Shown: positions 52,900 through 62,171 of the stretch, piece by piece | How positions within the stretch are numbered: position 1 is the first letter of the stretch | How the letters are laid out: every line of letters begins with the position of its first letter | Assembly: GCA_023421795.1 (NCBI GenBank) | Contig: JAEZSO010000003.1 | Span: 489,554 to 553,553, forward strand | Direction: 5' to 3' | DNA: 64,000 nucleotides | Origin: Cyanobacteria bacterium OH_PDB_230 | Lineage (GTDB): Bacteria; Cyanobacteriota; Vampirovibrionia; Gastranaerophilales; Gastranaerophilaceae | The notes under the pieces: model-generated | The model's input: only the letters and a program-made list of their open reading frames with translations | What the model was told of the DNA's origin: nothing | Databases searched by the model: none | Made by a program: the position numbers and the translations under genes

Positions 52900-53718
52900 C
52901 TATTCAAATTTATATCTTACTTCTTGATTTGGATACATAATTTTATAATTATAATAAAGCTTATCTTTAAATGATTTTTCTAAATATGCTTTTTTATTCC
53001 CCAGAATTATATAATATCTATCTCCAATATCATCTTTTTTGTAGCTAGTTACGGGTACGTTTTCAGGTTTAATCATTTTATTTGGCGGTCTAAGTCCATT
53101 TATATCTGCTAATAGAACACAATTAGCTCTTTTATGATCCAGAGGAGGATTTATGCCGCAATAACCGTCAGCTTTAATCACAAAAAACATAGAGCCATAA
53201 GCATTAAACAAAATAGGTAATTTTTCGAGGTCTGAATTTAAGCTTTTTTTATAGTACCATTTCGGCTTATATTTAATAAATTTTCCTTTATCATCTTTAA
53301 AGTTATACCCAGCAATTAAATTATAACCAGCTTCTCTTTTAGATATAGATTTAGCTAATGATTCCTTATAAATTTTTTCCTTATTAAAATTAGATAGTTG
53401 ATTGTTAGTCTTTAAAAACATATTTAAACTAGAAATATCATGTGCAATTGTATCCGCAGCATTTACCACTCTTAATGGAGCATTTTGATATTTGTATTCA
53501 TTAAGCATTGAAAATCCAACTATTGGAATAGTAATTATTAAAAAAATAATACTTATTTCAAAGATATCTTTTATTTGAGTTTCTCTTTTTATTTCAAAAA
53601 AGTTATTCATATCAATTTCTTCATTATCTTTAGAAATTGGAAATAAGAAAAATGCAATTTTAAATATTAAACTAAGTACAATAATTGGTAATAAATAAGC
53701 GATCAATATAGAATGCAT
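52900..53718 (-). CDS. Two-helix membrane protein with pilin-head-like motif
   Basis: 272 residues, very AT-rich coding. Two membrane helices (about 3-27 and 48-72) precede a 200-residue domain probably outside the membrane. Near 180-220 the sequence ADGYCGINPP, then LLADINGLRPPN, then DRYYIILGN, recalls the C-terminal head of type IV pilin-like proteins (D-x-NG-x-x-[GP]PN). It lacks a prepilin leader (no GFTLIE). GTTAAGG lies before the ATG, 7 bp after a 49-residue gene. Function unknown. Confidence 0.6.
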   Translation of the reverse strand: MHSILIAYLLPIIVLSLIFKIAFFLFPISKDNEEIDMNNFFEIKRETQIKDIFEISIIFLIITIPIVGFSMLNEYKYQNAPLRVVNAADTIAHDISSLNMFLKTNNQLSNFNKEKIYKESLAKSISKREAGYNLIAGYNFKDDKGKFIKYKPKWYYKKSLNSDLEKLPILFNAYGSMFFVIKADGYCGINPPLDHKRANCVLLADINGLRPPNKMIKPENVPVTSYKKDDIGDRYYIILGNKKAYLEKSFKDKLYYNYKIMYPNQEVRYKFE

Positions 53719-53725
53719 CCTTAAC

Positions 53726-53875
53726 CTATCCAGTTGTAATTAATGGAAAAATATAGATATAAAAATACAATGAAAGCGTTACTGACAAGAAAAATAATAA
53801 TTTAATTATTCGCCATCTTAATTCAGATGGTGGGACTTTTATTTTTTCAGATTTATTGTTTTTACTTTCATTCAT
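53726..53875 (-). CDS. 49-residue single-helix membrane protein
   Basis: A short frame with an ATG at 53875 and a TAG at 53726-53728. The first 22 residues are polar and charged (Asn/Ser/Lys/Glu, then PPSELRWR); residues 24-45 form one hydrophobic helix rich in Leu, Phe, Tyr and Ile. No good Shine-Dalgarno. It ends 7 bp before the 272-residue membrane protein, so the two likely form an operon inside the tRNA-Asn islet. Function unknown. Confidence 0.5.
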   Translation of the reverse strand: MNESKNNKSEKIKVPPSELRWRIIKLLFFLSVTLSLYFYIYIFPLITTG

Positions 53876-53952
53876 AATCTAAAATATTACACAATTTTCT
53901 TAATTTGGTGAATATTGTAAATTAATTCATGACAAATTTCTCCCGTTAGAGC

Positions 53953-53968
53953 AGCCATTTAAAAAGAG
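53953..53968 (+). repeat. Right copy of islet-flanking direct repeat
   Basis: Identical to 52844-52859 over 16 bases. Upstream, TCTCCCGTTAGAGC resembles a decayed tRNA-Asn 3' end (CCCACCCGAGG). Downstream (53969-53991) a terminator-like AAAAAGAG...CTCTTTTTT remains although no gene ends there. Confidence 0.65.
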
Positions 53969-54079
53969 ATTCAGGAATTAGCCTCTTTTTTGTATATTTG
54001 GTAACGAAGTAGTCACCTTTCATTTTTCATGATATAAGTTTTTAAATACGTATATAAGAATAGACTTAAGGGATTAGAT

Positions 54080-54739
54080 GTGAAAAAGATTGTTTCTGCA
54101 AATGAAGCTGTTAGCTTAATAAACAGCGGCTCCTCAATTATGATTGGGGGATTTTTAAAATGCGGTTCTCCAGACGACTTGATCGACGAATTAATCAATT
54201 CTGAAATTTCAGATTTAACTATGATTTCAAATGATACATCGTTTCCGGATGCCGGAAAAGGCAAGCTAATAGTAAATAAACGAATTAAAAAAGTTATAAC
54301 CTCTCATATAGGCACCAACCCGGAAACCGGCAGACAAATGAATTCAGGTTCACTTGACGTAGAAATAGTACCTATGGGAACGCTTGTAGAAAGAATAAGA
54401 GCAGCAGGTTCAGGTCTGGGTGGCGTGCTGTCTCCAACCGGTGTCGGGACGATTATAGAAGATGGCAAAGATACTTTAGTTATAGATGGGAAGAAATTTA
54501 TCTTGGATAAACCGATAAAAGCTGATGTCGCACTTTTATACGGGACAAAAGTTGATAAATATGGAAATGTAGCTTTCTATGGCAGTACAAGAAACTTCAA
54601 CCCAGTTATGGCAACAGCAGCCGATACAGTAATTGTCCAAGCGGACGAGCTCGTTGACTGTTTAGACCCTAATGAGGTCATTATTCCAGGACTGTTCATT
54701 GATTACATTGTTATAAAAGAGGAAAATGAATGCAATTAA
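54080..54739 (+). CDS. scoA: 3-oxoacid CoA-transferase subunit A
   Basis: 219 residues with a GTG start (AAGGGA upstream). Family I CoA-transferase alpha subunit: GGFLKCGSPDDLIDEL near the start, then ...NDTSFPDAGKG..., the conserved GTLVERIRA.G.G..G..SPTGVGT, and the late NF.P.MA.AAD. Moves CoA between acyl-CoA and an acid such as acetoacetate, butyrate or acetate (atoD/ctfA-like). It overlaps subunit B by 10 bp. Confidence 0.9.
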   Translation: MKKIVSANEAVSLINSGSSIMIGGFLKCGSPDDLIDELINSEISDLTMISNDTSFPDAGKGKLIVNKRIKKVITSHIGTNPETGRQMNSGSLDVEIVPMGTLVERIRAAGSGLGGVLSPTGVGTIIEDGKDTLVIDGKKFILDKPIKADVALLYGTKVDKYGNVAFYGSTRNFNPVMATAADTVIVQADELVDCLDPNEVIIPGLFIDYIVIKEENECN

Positions 54740-55410
54740 CCACAACTGAATTTAGCAAAGAAAAAATTAGAGAAATTATTGCAAAAAGAGTTGCAAAAGA
54801 GTTTAAAGATGGAGATGTTGTCACCTTAGGAATAGGGTTGCCAACAGAAGCTGCAAATTATGTACCACAATCAGTGAATGTAATATTTCAATCAGAAAAT
54901 GGACTATTAGGTGCAGGGAAAAACCAAACTAAAGAACCTTTCGATACCAGAATAACTAATGCTGGCGGAGTCTGTGTTGAAATAAAAGAAGGTGCTTGTT
55001 TTTATGATACACAAATGGCTTTTTCGATGATGAGAGGCGGACATATTGATGTAACAGTATTAGGTGCCTTGCAAGTGGACCAAGAAGGTAACATCGCAAG
55101 TTGGCTTATTCCTGGCAAATTAGTCCCCGGAATCGGCGGCGCTATGGATCTTGTTGTCGGTTCTAAGAAAGTTATAGTCGCAATGGAACATACTTCTAAA
55201 GATTCGGTAAAAATTGTAAAAAAATGCGATTTGCCACTAACAGGAGCAAATGAAGTTGATTTAATAATAACGGAAAGATGTGTTTTAGAAGTAACGGAAG
55301 ATGGTTTGCTTTTAACCGAAATTAACCCTGCTTTCTCGGTAGAAGACATAAAACAATCCGTTACTGCTGATATAGAAGTATCTCAAAATTTAAAACTTAT
55401 GGAATTATAA
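54730..55410 (+). CDS. scoB: 3-oxoacid CoA-transferase subunit B
   Basis: 226 residues. The catalytic glutamate is E56 in QSENGLLG, which carries the covalent CoA-thioester; LGIGLPTEAANYVP near 33-46, DVTVLGALQVD near 110 and GKLVPGIGGAMDLV near 130 complete the beta-subunit signature. Forms a heterotetramer with the upstream product. No thiolase or butyrate-kinase genes are nearby, so the physiological substrate is open. A terminator follows. Confidence 0.92.
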   Translation: MQLTTTEFSKEKIREIIAKRVAKEFKDGDVVTLGIGLPTEAANYVPQSVNVIFQSENGLLGAGKNQTKEPFDTRITNAGGVCVEIKEGACFYDTQMAFSMMRGGHIDVTVLGALQVDQEGNIASWLIPGKLVPGIGGAMDLVVGSKKVIVAMEHTSKDSVKIVKKCDLPLTGANEVDLIITERCVLEVTEDGLLLTEINPAFSVEDIKQSVTADIEVSQNLKLMEL

Positions 55411-55432
55411 GCACTTGTGGAGTTTTAAATAA

Positions 55433-55462
55433 AAAAAAGTCTAATTTCTTAGACTTTTTTTA
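55433..55462. terminator. Bidirectional intrinsic terminator
   Basis: AAAAAAGTCTAA (55433-55444), loop TTTC, TTAGACTTTTTT (55449-55460). Lies between scoB and the convergent tagged gene and can serve both. Confidence 0.85.
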
Positions 55463-55476
55463 TTTTATAATTATTA

Positions 55477-56064
55477 TTACTTGAGAGTTTTTGTTAATTT
55501 AGATATCAAGTTTTTAGCAAATGAAGTGTCTTTGAGGGCAACTACACCCAGAATAGCTAGAACAGCTCCCAAGCCGACCCCAATTACTTTAGACTTTTTC
55601 ATTGCATCATCCAAATTTACATTTTTTTCTTTTAAATAAGTTTTATTGCCTTTATTATCTATTTCGTAGAAATTTGGAATTTTATTTGTATATTTAACCT
55701 GTTGTAGGTCTAACATCTTTTTAGAAGTTTCGCCAAGTTTAACCAAATCATATCTAGCAGGAGTAGTGCCGTTGTAGCAACCATTTACATAGTGATTGGT
55801 TTTAGGTGTAAACTTCAGATAATAACCTTCCGGCAATTTTCTTGTTTGATTCATTTCAGCTATTTGTTCATCTGAAAAAGTTTCAGTAAACTTTTGGAAG
55901 CCAAAGTTGCCTAATTTTACAGGAGATGTTTGTTTCATGCCTAAGTTCTTTATAAAACTATCAGCCGGTATTTTATCTTCTTTTATTCTTGTATTTTTCT
56001 GTTGGGTATTTACTTCGCAAGAATTTTGATCAATACCTCTAAAATTAACTTGAGAAATAGACAT
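55477..56064 (-). CDS. N-terminally tagged protein with C-terminal membrane helix
   Basis: 195 residues; Shine-Dalgarno AAAGGTG. The protein begins MSISQV and then N7-F8-R9-G10, the clearest short form of the tag. The middle is soluble with a conserved-looking GYYLKFTPK..HYVNGCYNG (about 84-104). A single small-residue membrane helix (about 165-182) precedes a basic tail. No named family. The neighbour read divergently (56232) carries the same kind of tag. Confidence 0.7.
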   Translation of the reverse strand: MSISQVNFRGIDQNSCEVNTQQKNTRIKEDKIPADSFIKNLGMKQTSPVKLGNFGFQKFTETFSDEQIAEMNQTRKLPEGYYLKFTPKTNHYVNGCYNGTTPARYDLVKLGETSKKMLDLQQVKYTNKIPNFYEIDNKGNKTYLKEKNVNLDDAMKKSKVIGVGLGAVLAILGVVALKDTSFAKNLISKLTKTLK

Positions 56065-56231
56065 ATTTTGACACCTTTCTGTTAGTTATTATAAAAAAAA
56101 CATAAAAATAATAAATATTGCCAATATGAGAAAAAATTAATTAAGAAATTTAACAAATAAGAAATAGCAAAAATATTATTTTGTAGTTTTACAATTAATG
56201 TGTTTATATATTTTCAATGGGGTATTGATTA

Positions 56232-57659
56232 ATGAGAGTATCGGGAATACAAAATTATTATTCAGTTAAAAAAAATAACTCTAATAACTTTTCAGACAAG
56301 TCCTTTAAAGCCGCTTCTAGCGAAAACACGGAGATAAAAGGAATAAATGGCGAACGATTAAAAATCCGTGACGAAAAAGGGTTAATCTCAGTTGAAAATA
56401 TTTCCGATCCCAAAGTCGGTTCAAAATTTTTAATTTCTTTTAACGACCCAAAATACAAAGGCTTTAAAATTTTATTTACACCTAATACCGTTTTTAAATC
56501 AGAAGAAAATGGCTTAGAACTTAACATTATAAAAGATAATCAGTCATTCAAAGGCAAAGTGTATGGCAGCATCAGAAAAAATGACGATGGGACCTGTGAC
56601 GAGCGAATGAAAGATGCCTATAAAAACTTTTGGCGACAAGGCATGTACAACGAAATAAAAACAAACTACATCGATAAAGATTCAACATCAGCAATTAAGA
56701 ACGACTACAACTTTTATATACCGAGTGATGGAGACGGCACAAGATATAGAGATATTACAAAACTCCAAGGAGGGGTGACAAAACCAGCATCTCTCATTCC
56801 AGCCACGCTAAATGGACAAAATATGGCCCTTGTCCAAGTTGTATTATCTAATTTCACTCAAACAAATAAACTTGATGAAGGCGTCGGATTTATCGAAGTA
56901 AAACCAGCTCAAGGAAGCGCATATGCTTTTCTAGAAGGCTTAAAAAACGGGACAATTTCAACCGATAAACCGCTTGTTTTCAGTTGGGGGGACAATTTCT
57001 CGGATATTAATGTCACAAAACTAATATTGGAGCATGAAAAAAAGAATTCAGGATTTACCATTTTATCATTGCTAACTGACAAAGCCCAAATCCAAAGCTT
57101 AGGAGCGCTTAAAGTTAACTCAATAGAAGACATGGCAGTATCTGACTTCAAAGAGAAACCTTCAAGAATAGAAGCGGATGAATATTCAATCCCTCAAATG
57201 GAAGACTTTTGTTTAGGCTCAGTAGGTCCTTTTGTAATATCAAAAGAAGTTTTAAAATGGATTAAAGATAAATATATCGAAAATCCGGCATCATTTAGAA
57301 ATCCAAAAGATAACGCTTATGATTTTTCAAGCATGATTATTACTCCGCTTGTACAAGTGCTAAACAACGGTGAAATTAAAGACGAACATGGAAATGAACT
57401 AAAATTAAGAGCAAAACTTTTACCCGGCAACAATACCTGGTCTGATTTAGGCTCAGAAAAAGACTTTTCATTAAATATGAAAATGGTTAGAAAAGGACAT
57501 TTTTCTAACTTCCCAAAAGAAATGAGATACAGCATTTCTAAAAATGTAGATGACAAATCTAATATAACTTTTGATGAAAAAAGCAAAAAGATGTTAGAAG
57601 AAGTTAAAAATGAATATGGGCTTGAAATTGAAAATTCAATTTCTTATTTCAACTTTTAA
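56232..57659 (+). CDS. Tagged sugar-1-phosphate nucleotidyltransferase-like protein
   Basis: 475 residues. The tag S24-F25-K26-A27 ends a short polar N-terminus that begins MRVS. Residues 40-115 look like a separate beta domain. From about 160 a nucleotidyltransferase fold is recognisable: D166-G-D-G-T-R-Y-R-x-x-T with K184-P (GG-GTR...KP loop), GDN at 253-255, EKP at 308-310, YDFSSMIITPL near 363, and TW-x-DLG-x-x-x-DF at 402-411. Families of this fold make NDP-sugars, but the first Gly pair is replaced (SDGDGT). Divergent; substrate unknown. Confidence 0.72.
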   Translation: MRVSGIQNYYSVKKNNSNNFSDKSFKAASSENTEIKGINGERLKIRDEKGLISVENISDPKVGSKFLISFNDPKYKGFKILFTPNTVFKSEENGLELNIIKDNQSFKGKVYGSIRKNDDGTCDERMKDAYKNFWRQGMYNEIKTNYIDKDSTSAIKNDYNFYIPSDGDGTRYRDITKLQGGVTKPASLIPATLNGQNMALVQVVLSNFTQTNKLDEGVGFIEVKPAQGSAYAFLEGLKNGTISTDKPLVFSWGDNFSDINVTKLILEHEKKNSGFTILSLLTDKAQIQSLGALKVNSIEDMAVSDFKEKPSRIEADEYSIPQMEDFCLGSVGPFVISKEVLKWIKDKYIENPASFRNPKDNAYDFSSMIITPLVQVLNNGEIKDEHGNELKLRAKLLPGNNTWSDLGSEKDFSLNMKMVRKGHFSNFPKEMRYSISKNVDDKSNITFDEKSKKMLEEVKNEYGLEIENSISYFNF

Positions 57660-57693
57660 ATTTTTATGATATTATAATCAAACAAATTTAATT

Positions 57694-57769
57694 GGGCGAT
57701 TGGCGCAGTTGGTAGCGCACTTGATCGACATTCAAGGGGTCACAAGTTCGAGTCTTGTATCGCCCACCA
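57694..57769 (+). tRNA. tRNA-Val (anticodon GAC)
   Basis: 76 nt. GGGCGAT pairs with ATCGCCC, followed by discriminator A and an encoded CCA (57767-57769). The anticodon stem CTTGA/TCAAG holds the loop TC-GAC-AT. T arm AAGTTCGAGTCTT. A TATAAT at 57673-57678 lies 15 nt upstream. Confidence 0.96.
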
Positions 57770-57904
57770 TAAATTAAAAGTTAAAATATAACATTTCTAT
57801 AAAAATAAACTTATAAATTAAATATAGAGCAATATACTTCACTGTAAATATATTTTAGAATAATACTGTATATATATACGTTTTACCATTACAGGAGAGC
57901 TTCA

Positions 57905-59464
57905 TTGCCCATTAACAATCTATGTACAAAAATTTTTGGTGATAATTTCAAAAAAGATTTTTTAGCGTCTATTGTAGTATTTCTTGTTGCAATGCCTTTA
58001 TGTCTAGGTATAGCTATTGCGTCAGGAACGTCTGTAGGGGCAGGTCTTATTTCCGGAATAATAGGAGGAATTGTTGTTGGTTCTTTTTCTGGATGTCCTT
58101 TGCAAGTTAGCGGCCCTGCAGCCGGGTTAATCGTTATAGTTTATGAAACAATTAAACATCAAGGTATAGAAAAGCTTGGCATTATCGTCTTAATTGCCGG
58201 GATTTTACAGATATTAATGGGGGTACTAAAACTTGGTCCTTGGTTTAGAGCAGTATCACCAGCAATTTTACAAGGGATGCTATCAGGGATTGGGATTTCC
58301 ATCTTCTTTAGCCAATTTCATATAATGCTTGATAAAACACCCAAAGAAAGCGTAATTGCAAACATAATATCAATTCCTGAAGCTGTTTCTAGCGGAATAT
58401 TCCCACTTGACGGATCTACCCACCATTTAGCTGCTGCTATTGGCCTATTGACCCTTTCAATCATATTGATATGGAAGTTTCTCCCTAAAAAGGCGCAAAT
58501 TATCCCATCTGCCTTAGTTGCCGTAATAGCGGCAATGATTGTATCCAACCTTTTTTCTTTACCCATTAAATACATTGAACTAACGGCGAGTCTGGCGGAT
58601 AGCATAAATTTAATATCTGCAAAATCTTTTGAGCATATCAATTTATCTCTATGGATATCATCTATTACCATAGCCTTTATTGCGAGTGCTGAAACTCTTT
58701 TGACCGCAACAGCTGTCGATAGAATCGCAACCAATTCAAAAACTGATTACAACAAGGAAATTTTATCTCAAGGTTTAGGAAATACGATAGCAGGTGCAAT
58801 AGGCGTCTTGCCCATAACTGGCGTAATGGTAAGAAGTGCTACTAACGTTCAAGCAGGAGCAGTTAGTAGAAGATCTGCCATTATGCACGGTATCTGGATT
58901 TTAATATTCGTAGCCTTATGTCCTTTTGCTCTAAAATATATTCCCACGGCATCATTAGCCGCAATTCTCGTTTATACTGGCTATAAACTTATAAATATTG
59001 AAGAAGTAAAGAGAATATATGTTTTTAGCAGGGGTGAATTTATTATCTGGTTAATCACCTCTATATCTATAATCGCAACTAATTTGCTAGAAGGAATCTT
59101 AATAGGCATAGCCAGCACATTAATAAAAAATATTTATAAATCTTTTACATATGAAATAAACGTGGATAAGGATCCGGAGAGCAATCAAATAAACATAACG
59201 ATTAGAGGCAATTTAACTTTTTTGAAATTACCTTTAGTAGCTCATAAGCTGGAAGAATTAGAAAATGAAAATACAATTAATATTGATTTAAGCGGTATAC
59301 ATTTTATAGACCATGCCTGTGTGGATTTTTTGAACAACTGGTCAGAAAAATATATACAAGACGGAGGAAAGGTGACAATAGACTGGCGTTCAATAAAAAA
59401 CGTTTATCCGAATTCTAGCTTAAAGAAAATGAACATAAAAAAGACTCATAGACGAAAAAGTTAA
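57905..59464 (+). CDS. SulP family anion transporter with STAS domain
   Basis: 519 residues with a TTG start behind AGGAGAG. About 10-12 membrane segments fill residues 20-405, including the SulP signatures PLCLGIAIASG near 31, GCPLQVSGPAAGL near 62, and NTIAGAIGVLPITG near 295. A cytoplasmic STAS domain (about 430-510) ends in IHFIDHACVDFL. SulP proteins carry sulfate, bicarbonate or other anions, often with sodium or protons; the substrate here is not determined. Confidence 0.92.
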   Translation: MPINNLCTKIFGDNFKKDFLASIVVFLVAMPLCLGIAIASGTSVGAGLISGIIGGIVVGSFSGCPLQVSGPAAGLIVIVYETIKHQGIEKLGIIVLIAGILQILMGVLKLGPWFRAVSPAILQGMLSGIGISIFFSQFHIMLDKTPKESVIANIISIPEAVSSGIFPLDGSTHHLAAAIGLLTLSIILIWKFLPKKAQIIPSALVAVIAAMIVSNLFSLPIKYIELTASLADSINLISAKSFEHINLSLWISSITIAFIASAETLLTATAVDRIATNSKTDYNKEILSQGLGNTIAGAIGVLPITGVMVRSATNVQAGAVSRRSAIMHGIWILIFVALCPFALKYIPTASLAAILVYTGYKLINIEEVKRIYVFSRGEFIIWLITSISIIATNLLEGILIGIASTLIKNIYKSFTYEINVDKDPESNQINITIRGNLTFLKLPLVAHKLEELENENTINIDLSGIHFIDHACVDFLNNWSEKYIQDGGKVTIDWRSIKNVYPNSSLKKMNIKKTHRRKS

Positions 59465-59470
59465 GCACGC

Positions 59471-60154
59471 CTACTTTATAACAAAATGTAAGAAAATTGG
59501 TATAATCAACGCCGTAAACAATCCAACGATTATCAAAGCTAAGGTACTTACTGCAGCTTGCTGCTCTTTGTTTTTTTCTATGCATCTTGAAGTCCCCAGG
59601 ACATGGCTTGAAGCTCCAACAGAAAGTCCGATTGCTACATCGTGTTTTATTTTTAAAAACTTTAACAATCTGTGGGCGCTTAGACCACCGACGATACCTG
59701 TTATTATTACTACACAAGCGGTTAGCTCAGGTATTCCTCCAACAGATTTTGATATCTCTATGGCGATTGGAGTTGTAACAGACTTTGGAAGCAGCGACAC
59801 CAGGACGTTATAATCGATTTTAAAAATCCAGCCCAGTGCATAAGTTGATAAAATAGCAACAACAGTTGCAAATAAAAAACCGAACCAAACCGCTCTTTTG
59901 TTCGTTTTTAAAATATCAATGTTCTTAACTAATGGGAAAGCCAGGGCAATTGTAGCCGGCCCCAGCAGCATGGTTATAAAACCTGCGCTTTTGTTATAGG
60001 AAGAATAATCATAGCCTGAAGTTTTTAACATTATAATCAAAACAACGCCAGCTGTTAAAATAGTGGGCAGCTTAGAAAAAACACCGATATTTTTTATTTT
60101 TACGGCTAAAAAGTAAACCAATAATGTCAAAACGAGGCCGTATATATTAATCAT
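59471..60154 (-). CDS. lrgB: LrgB family membrane protein
   Basis: 227 residues with about seven hydrophobic segments. The LrgB core is visible: LG(P)A.IALAFPL near 65, SLLPKSVTTPIAIEIS near 130, and GLSVGASSHVLGTSR near 177. With LrgA it forms a carrier connected in various bacteria with pyruvate, glycolate/glycerate or murein hydrolase control. Overlaps lrgA by 8 bp, downstream of it. Confidence 0.93.
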   Translation of the reverse strand: MINIYGLVLTLLVYFLAVKIKNIGVFSKLPTILTAGVVLIIMLKTSGYDYSSYNKSAGFITMLLGPATIALAFPLVKNIDILKTNKRAVWFGFLFATVVAILSTYALGWIFKIDYNVLVSLLPKSVTTPIAIEISKSVGGIPELTACVVIITGIVGGLSAHRLLKFLKIKHDVAIGLSVGASSHVLGTSRCIEKNKEQQAAVSTLALIIVGLFTALIIPIFLHFVIK

Positions 60155-60527
60155 TTATCTTCCTCTTACTGGTTTTTTCTATAATTATATCTACAAATAA
60201 AGCTGTTAATATCATTGTAATAAAAGTAGCAAGGATTACTACAACCAGAATCGGAACCAAGCTTTTGTGAATCAAATGGTAAAAAGAAATAATTCCGACA
60301 AATAACGGTACAAAAAACAACGACATATTTTTCAAAAGAATATCTGAAATATCTTCTATAAAACTATCGGAGATAATCTTAAAATACAAAAGAAAAGACA
60401 AGACTATCATTCCTAACAGTGGCGCTGGGAAATTAATTTTCATATGCACCAGAAACTGATGCGAAATGTATTGTATAACAACAAGCAATAAGAATCCTAT
60501 AAATAGTTTCGCTAGCTTAAAAAACAT
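60147..60527 (-). CDS. lrgA: LrgA/CidA family holin-like protein
   Basis: 126 residues with four membrane helices. The signature P.PLLGM..L and LLKNMSLFFVPLFVGII are present. Shine-Dalgarno GGAG. First gene of the lrgAB pair. No LytTR regulator or LytS sensor gene is next to it. Confidence 0.92.
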   Translation of the reverse strand: MFFKLAKLFIGFLLLVVIQYISHQFLVHMKINFPAPLLGMIVLSFLLYFKIISDSFIEDISDILLKNMSLFFVPLFVGIISFYHLIHKSLVPILVVVILATFITMILTALFVDIIIEKTSKRKIND

Positions 60528-60551
60528 AATACTCCAACCTCAATAAAATTC

Positions 60552-62102
60552 TTACAATTGTTTCGTCTTTTTCTCAAACCAATATAATATTACCATCGTC
60601 AAGAAAAGATAACTACATATAAGTGAAGGGAAAAAATACCAAAAAGACTGACATACCATAGTCAGTATTGTTATTATATTTTGAATCACTAAAATTAAAG
60701 GGATTGAAATCAACAACTTACTTTTCTTAAAGATGCCAAGAATTAATAAACCTAACAGTATCGAGAGGTTAATTACAGGATTATAGAAGAATTTAAACAA
60801 AGAATTATATTGATAAAAGTCACTCTGTTTCCTGCATTCTAAAAATTTAACTACAGCAAAACGCAAATCTGTATCAAAGGGCTTATTCGGAAAATCTTCA
60901 GGGTGATACATCCTGGACCTGAAAGAATCTGGATTATCAGTAATTACAACATGTATAGCGTCTGTGAATGATTTTATTCTTTCTTTTGCAAATACAGGGA
61001 AATTGTAATACACCAGTTTTAAATAAGTAAATAAAAGCGCATAAACACTCTCTTTATCAGAATTTTTCACCGACCCTTTTTGATCAAAAGCCTTCGTGCC
61101 AGTCTTTTCTTGTAAAAGTTGGTAATCAATCACATGATCTATTATTTCTATGTCTTTTTGTTTGTTATTGGATTTAAAATCTGTTTTCACAATGTTAGCC
61201 AAAGGCTCAATAAATCCGGTTATTAAGTATTTTTTATCTTTCAATCCTAAATTTTGAATATGAATAATCGGAATTGTAAGCACTGAAATAATAGTAATTA
61301 AGGAAACAAGTTTTTTCCATTTTACTTGATCGAAAAACAAAACAATAACTAAGACAGGAATCGCAATGATAAAAAACAGTGATTCAGCTCTTATTGTTGA
61401 TATAAAAGATGTCAGAACCCCAATAATAAAAATATTTTTCATAGATAGTTTTGTTTTATCAATATATTTAAAAGCTAAAATAGAAAACAGAAGCACTTCG
61501 CAGTACCCAAATAAAATGAGCCTCACCGGACAAAGATTATTAGAGACGACAGATGGGAATAACAATGGAATGAACAATAAAAAAGCATACTTTGATGAAA
61601 TTTTGAGATGAAACTGAGATATTATATACCCGACTACAACAGAAATTAAAAATATTTGATTGATAACTATCCCAACAGGAAAAGGAATCATTGATAAAGA
61701 AATCATATCAAAAACAGACATAAGCCAATGCTGCCAGAAATCAAACAGCAACATTCTTGCAAAATAATAAGTAGAGAAATCATCTGCCCTCCACACTCCA
61801 GGCCAAGTCAAAAGCAGAAAAACAAACATAATCAGGAAATATATAAAAAAATATCTGATAAACAAGATTGCCGTTTCATCTTTTTCTTTTATTTTTTTTA
61901 TACCAAAAGCAACCAGCTGCCAAAATAAAACCAAAATGGCAAATAGTATAAATTTAATGAAATAGTAAACCTTATTAGATAAAAAATCCTCGCCTTTGAA
62001 GGCAATGGTATCATTGAAAAAAGTTGCTGCAAAATGAAGCAAAGAAACGAACAAAAAAGGTATGTTTATATTAAATTTTAAACCTTTTAAAAACTCTCTC
62101 AA
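60552..62102 (-). CDS. Polytopic membrane protein, GT-C-like
   Basis: 516 residues with about 11 hydrophobic segments. TTG start with GGAG spaced 8 nt. A WPGVWRADDF motif near 110 lies in the first large loop, where GT-C glycosyltransferases keep an acidic catalytic residue; a 100-residue soluble stretch (about 280-400) follows. I recognise no exact family; a lipid-linked sugar transferase or polysaccharide-related protein is an inference. It lies 69 bp downstream of a GT2 gene on the same strand. Confidence 0.7.
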   Translation of the reverse strand: MREFLKGLKFNINIPFLFVSLLHFAATFFNDTIAFKGEDFLSNKVYYFIKFILFAILVLFWQLVAFGIKKIKEKDETAILFIRYFFIYFLIMFVFLLLTWPGVWRADDFSTYYFARMLLFDFWQHWLMSVFDMISLSMIPFPVGIVINQIFLISVVVGYIISQFHLKISSKYAFLLFIPLLFPSVVSNNLCPVRLILFGYCEVLLFSILAFKYIDKTKLSMKNIFIIGVLTSFISTIRAESLFFIIAIPVLVIVLFFDQVKWKKLVSLITIISVLTIPIIHIQNLGLKDKKYLITGFIEPLANIVKTDFKSNNKQKDIEIIDHVIDYQLLQEKTGTKAFDQKGSVKNSDKESVYALLFTYLKLVYYNFPVFAKERIKSFTDAIHVVITDNPDSFRSRMYHPEDFPNKPFDTDLRFAVVKFLECRKQSDFYQYNSLFKFFYNPVINLSILLGLLILGIFKKSKLLISIPLILVIQNIITILTMVCQSFWYFFPSLICSYLFLTMVILYWFEKKTKQL

Positions 62103-62171
62103 ACCTATTGCTCCATAATATTTATGCTCTAAGAATTATAATCTAATCGAAGATTGCTGGTCAAATAAATA

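Noticed and set aside
53939..53960. A second tRNA gene at the right repeat
   Set aside because: Only a decayed stretch resembling the acceptor end is present; no D arm, anticodon arm or T arm can be folded.
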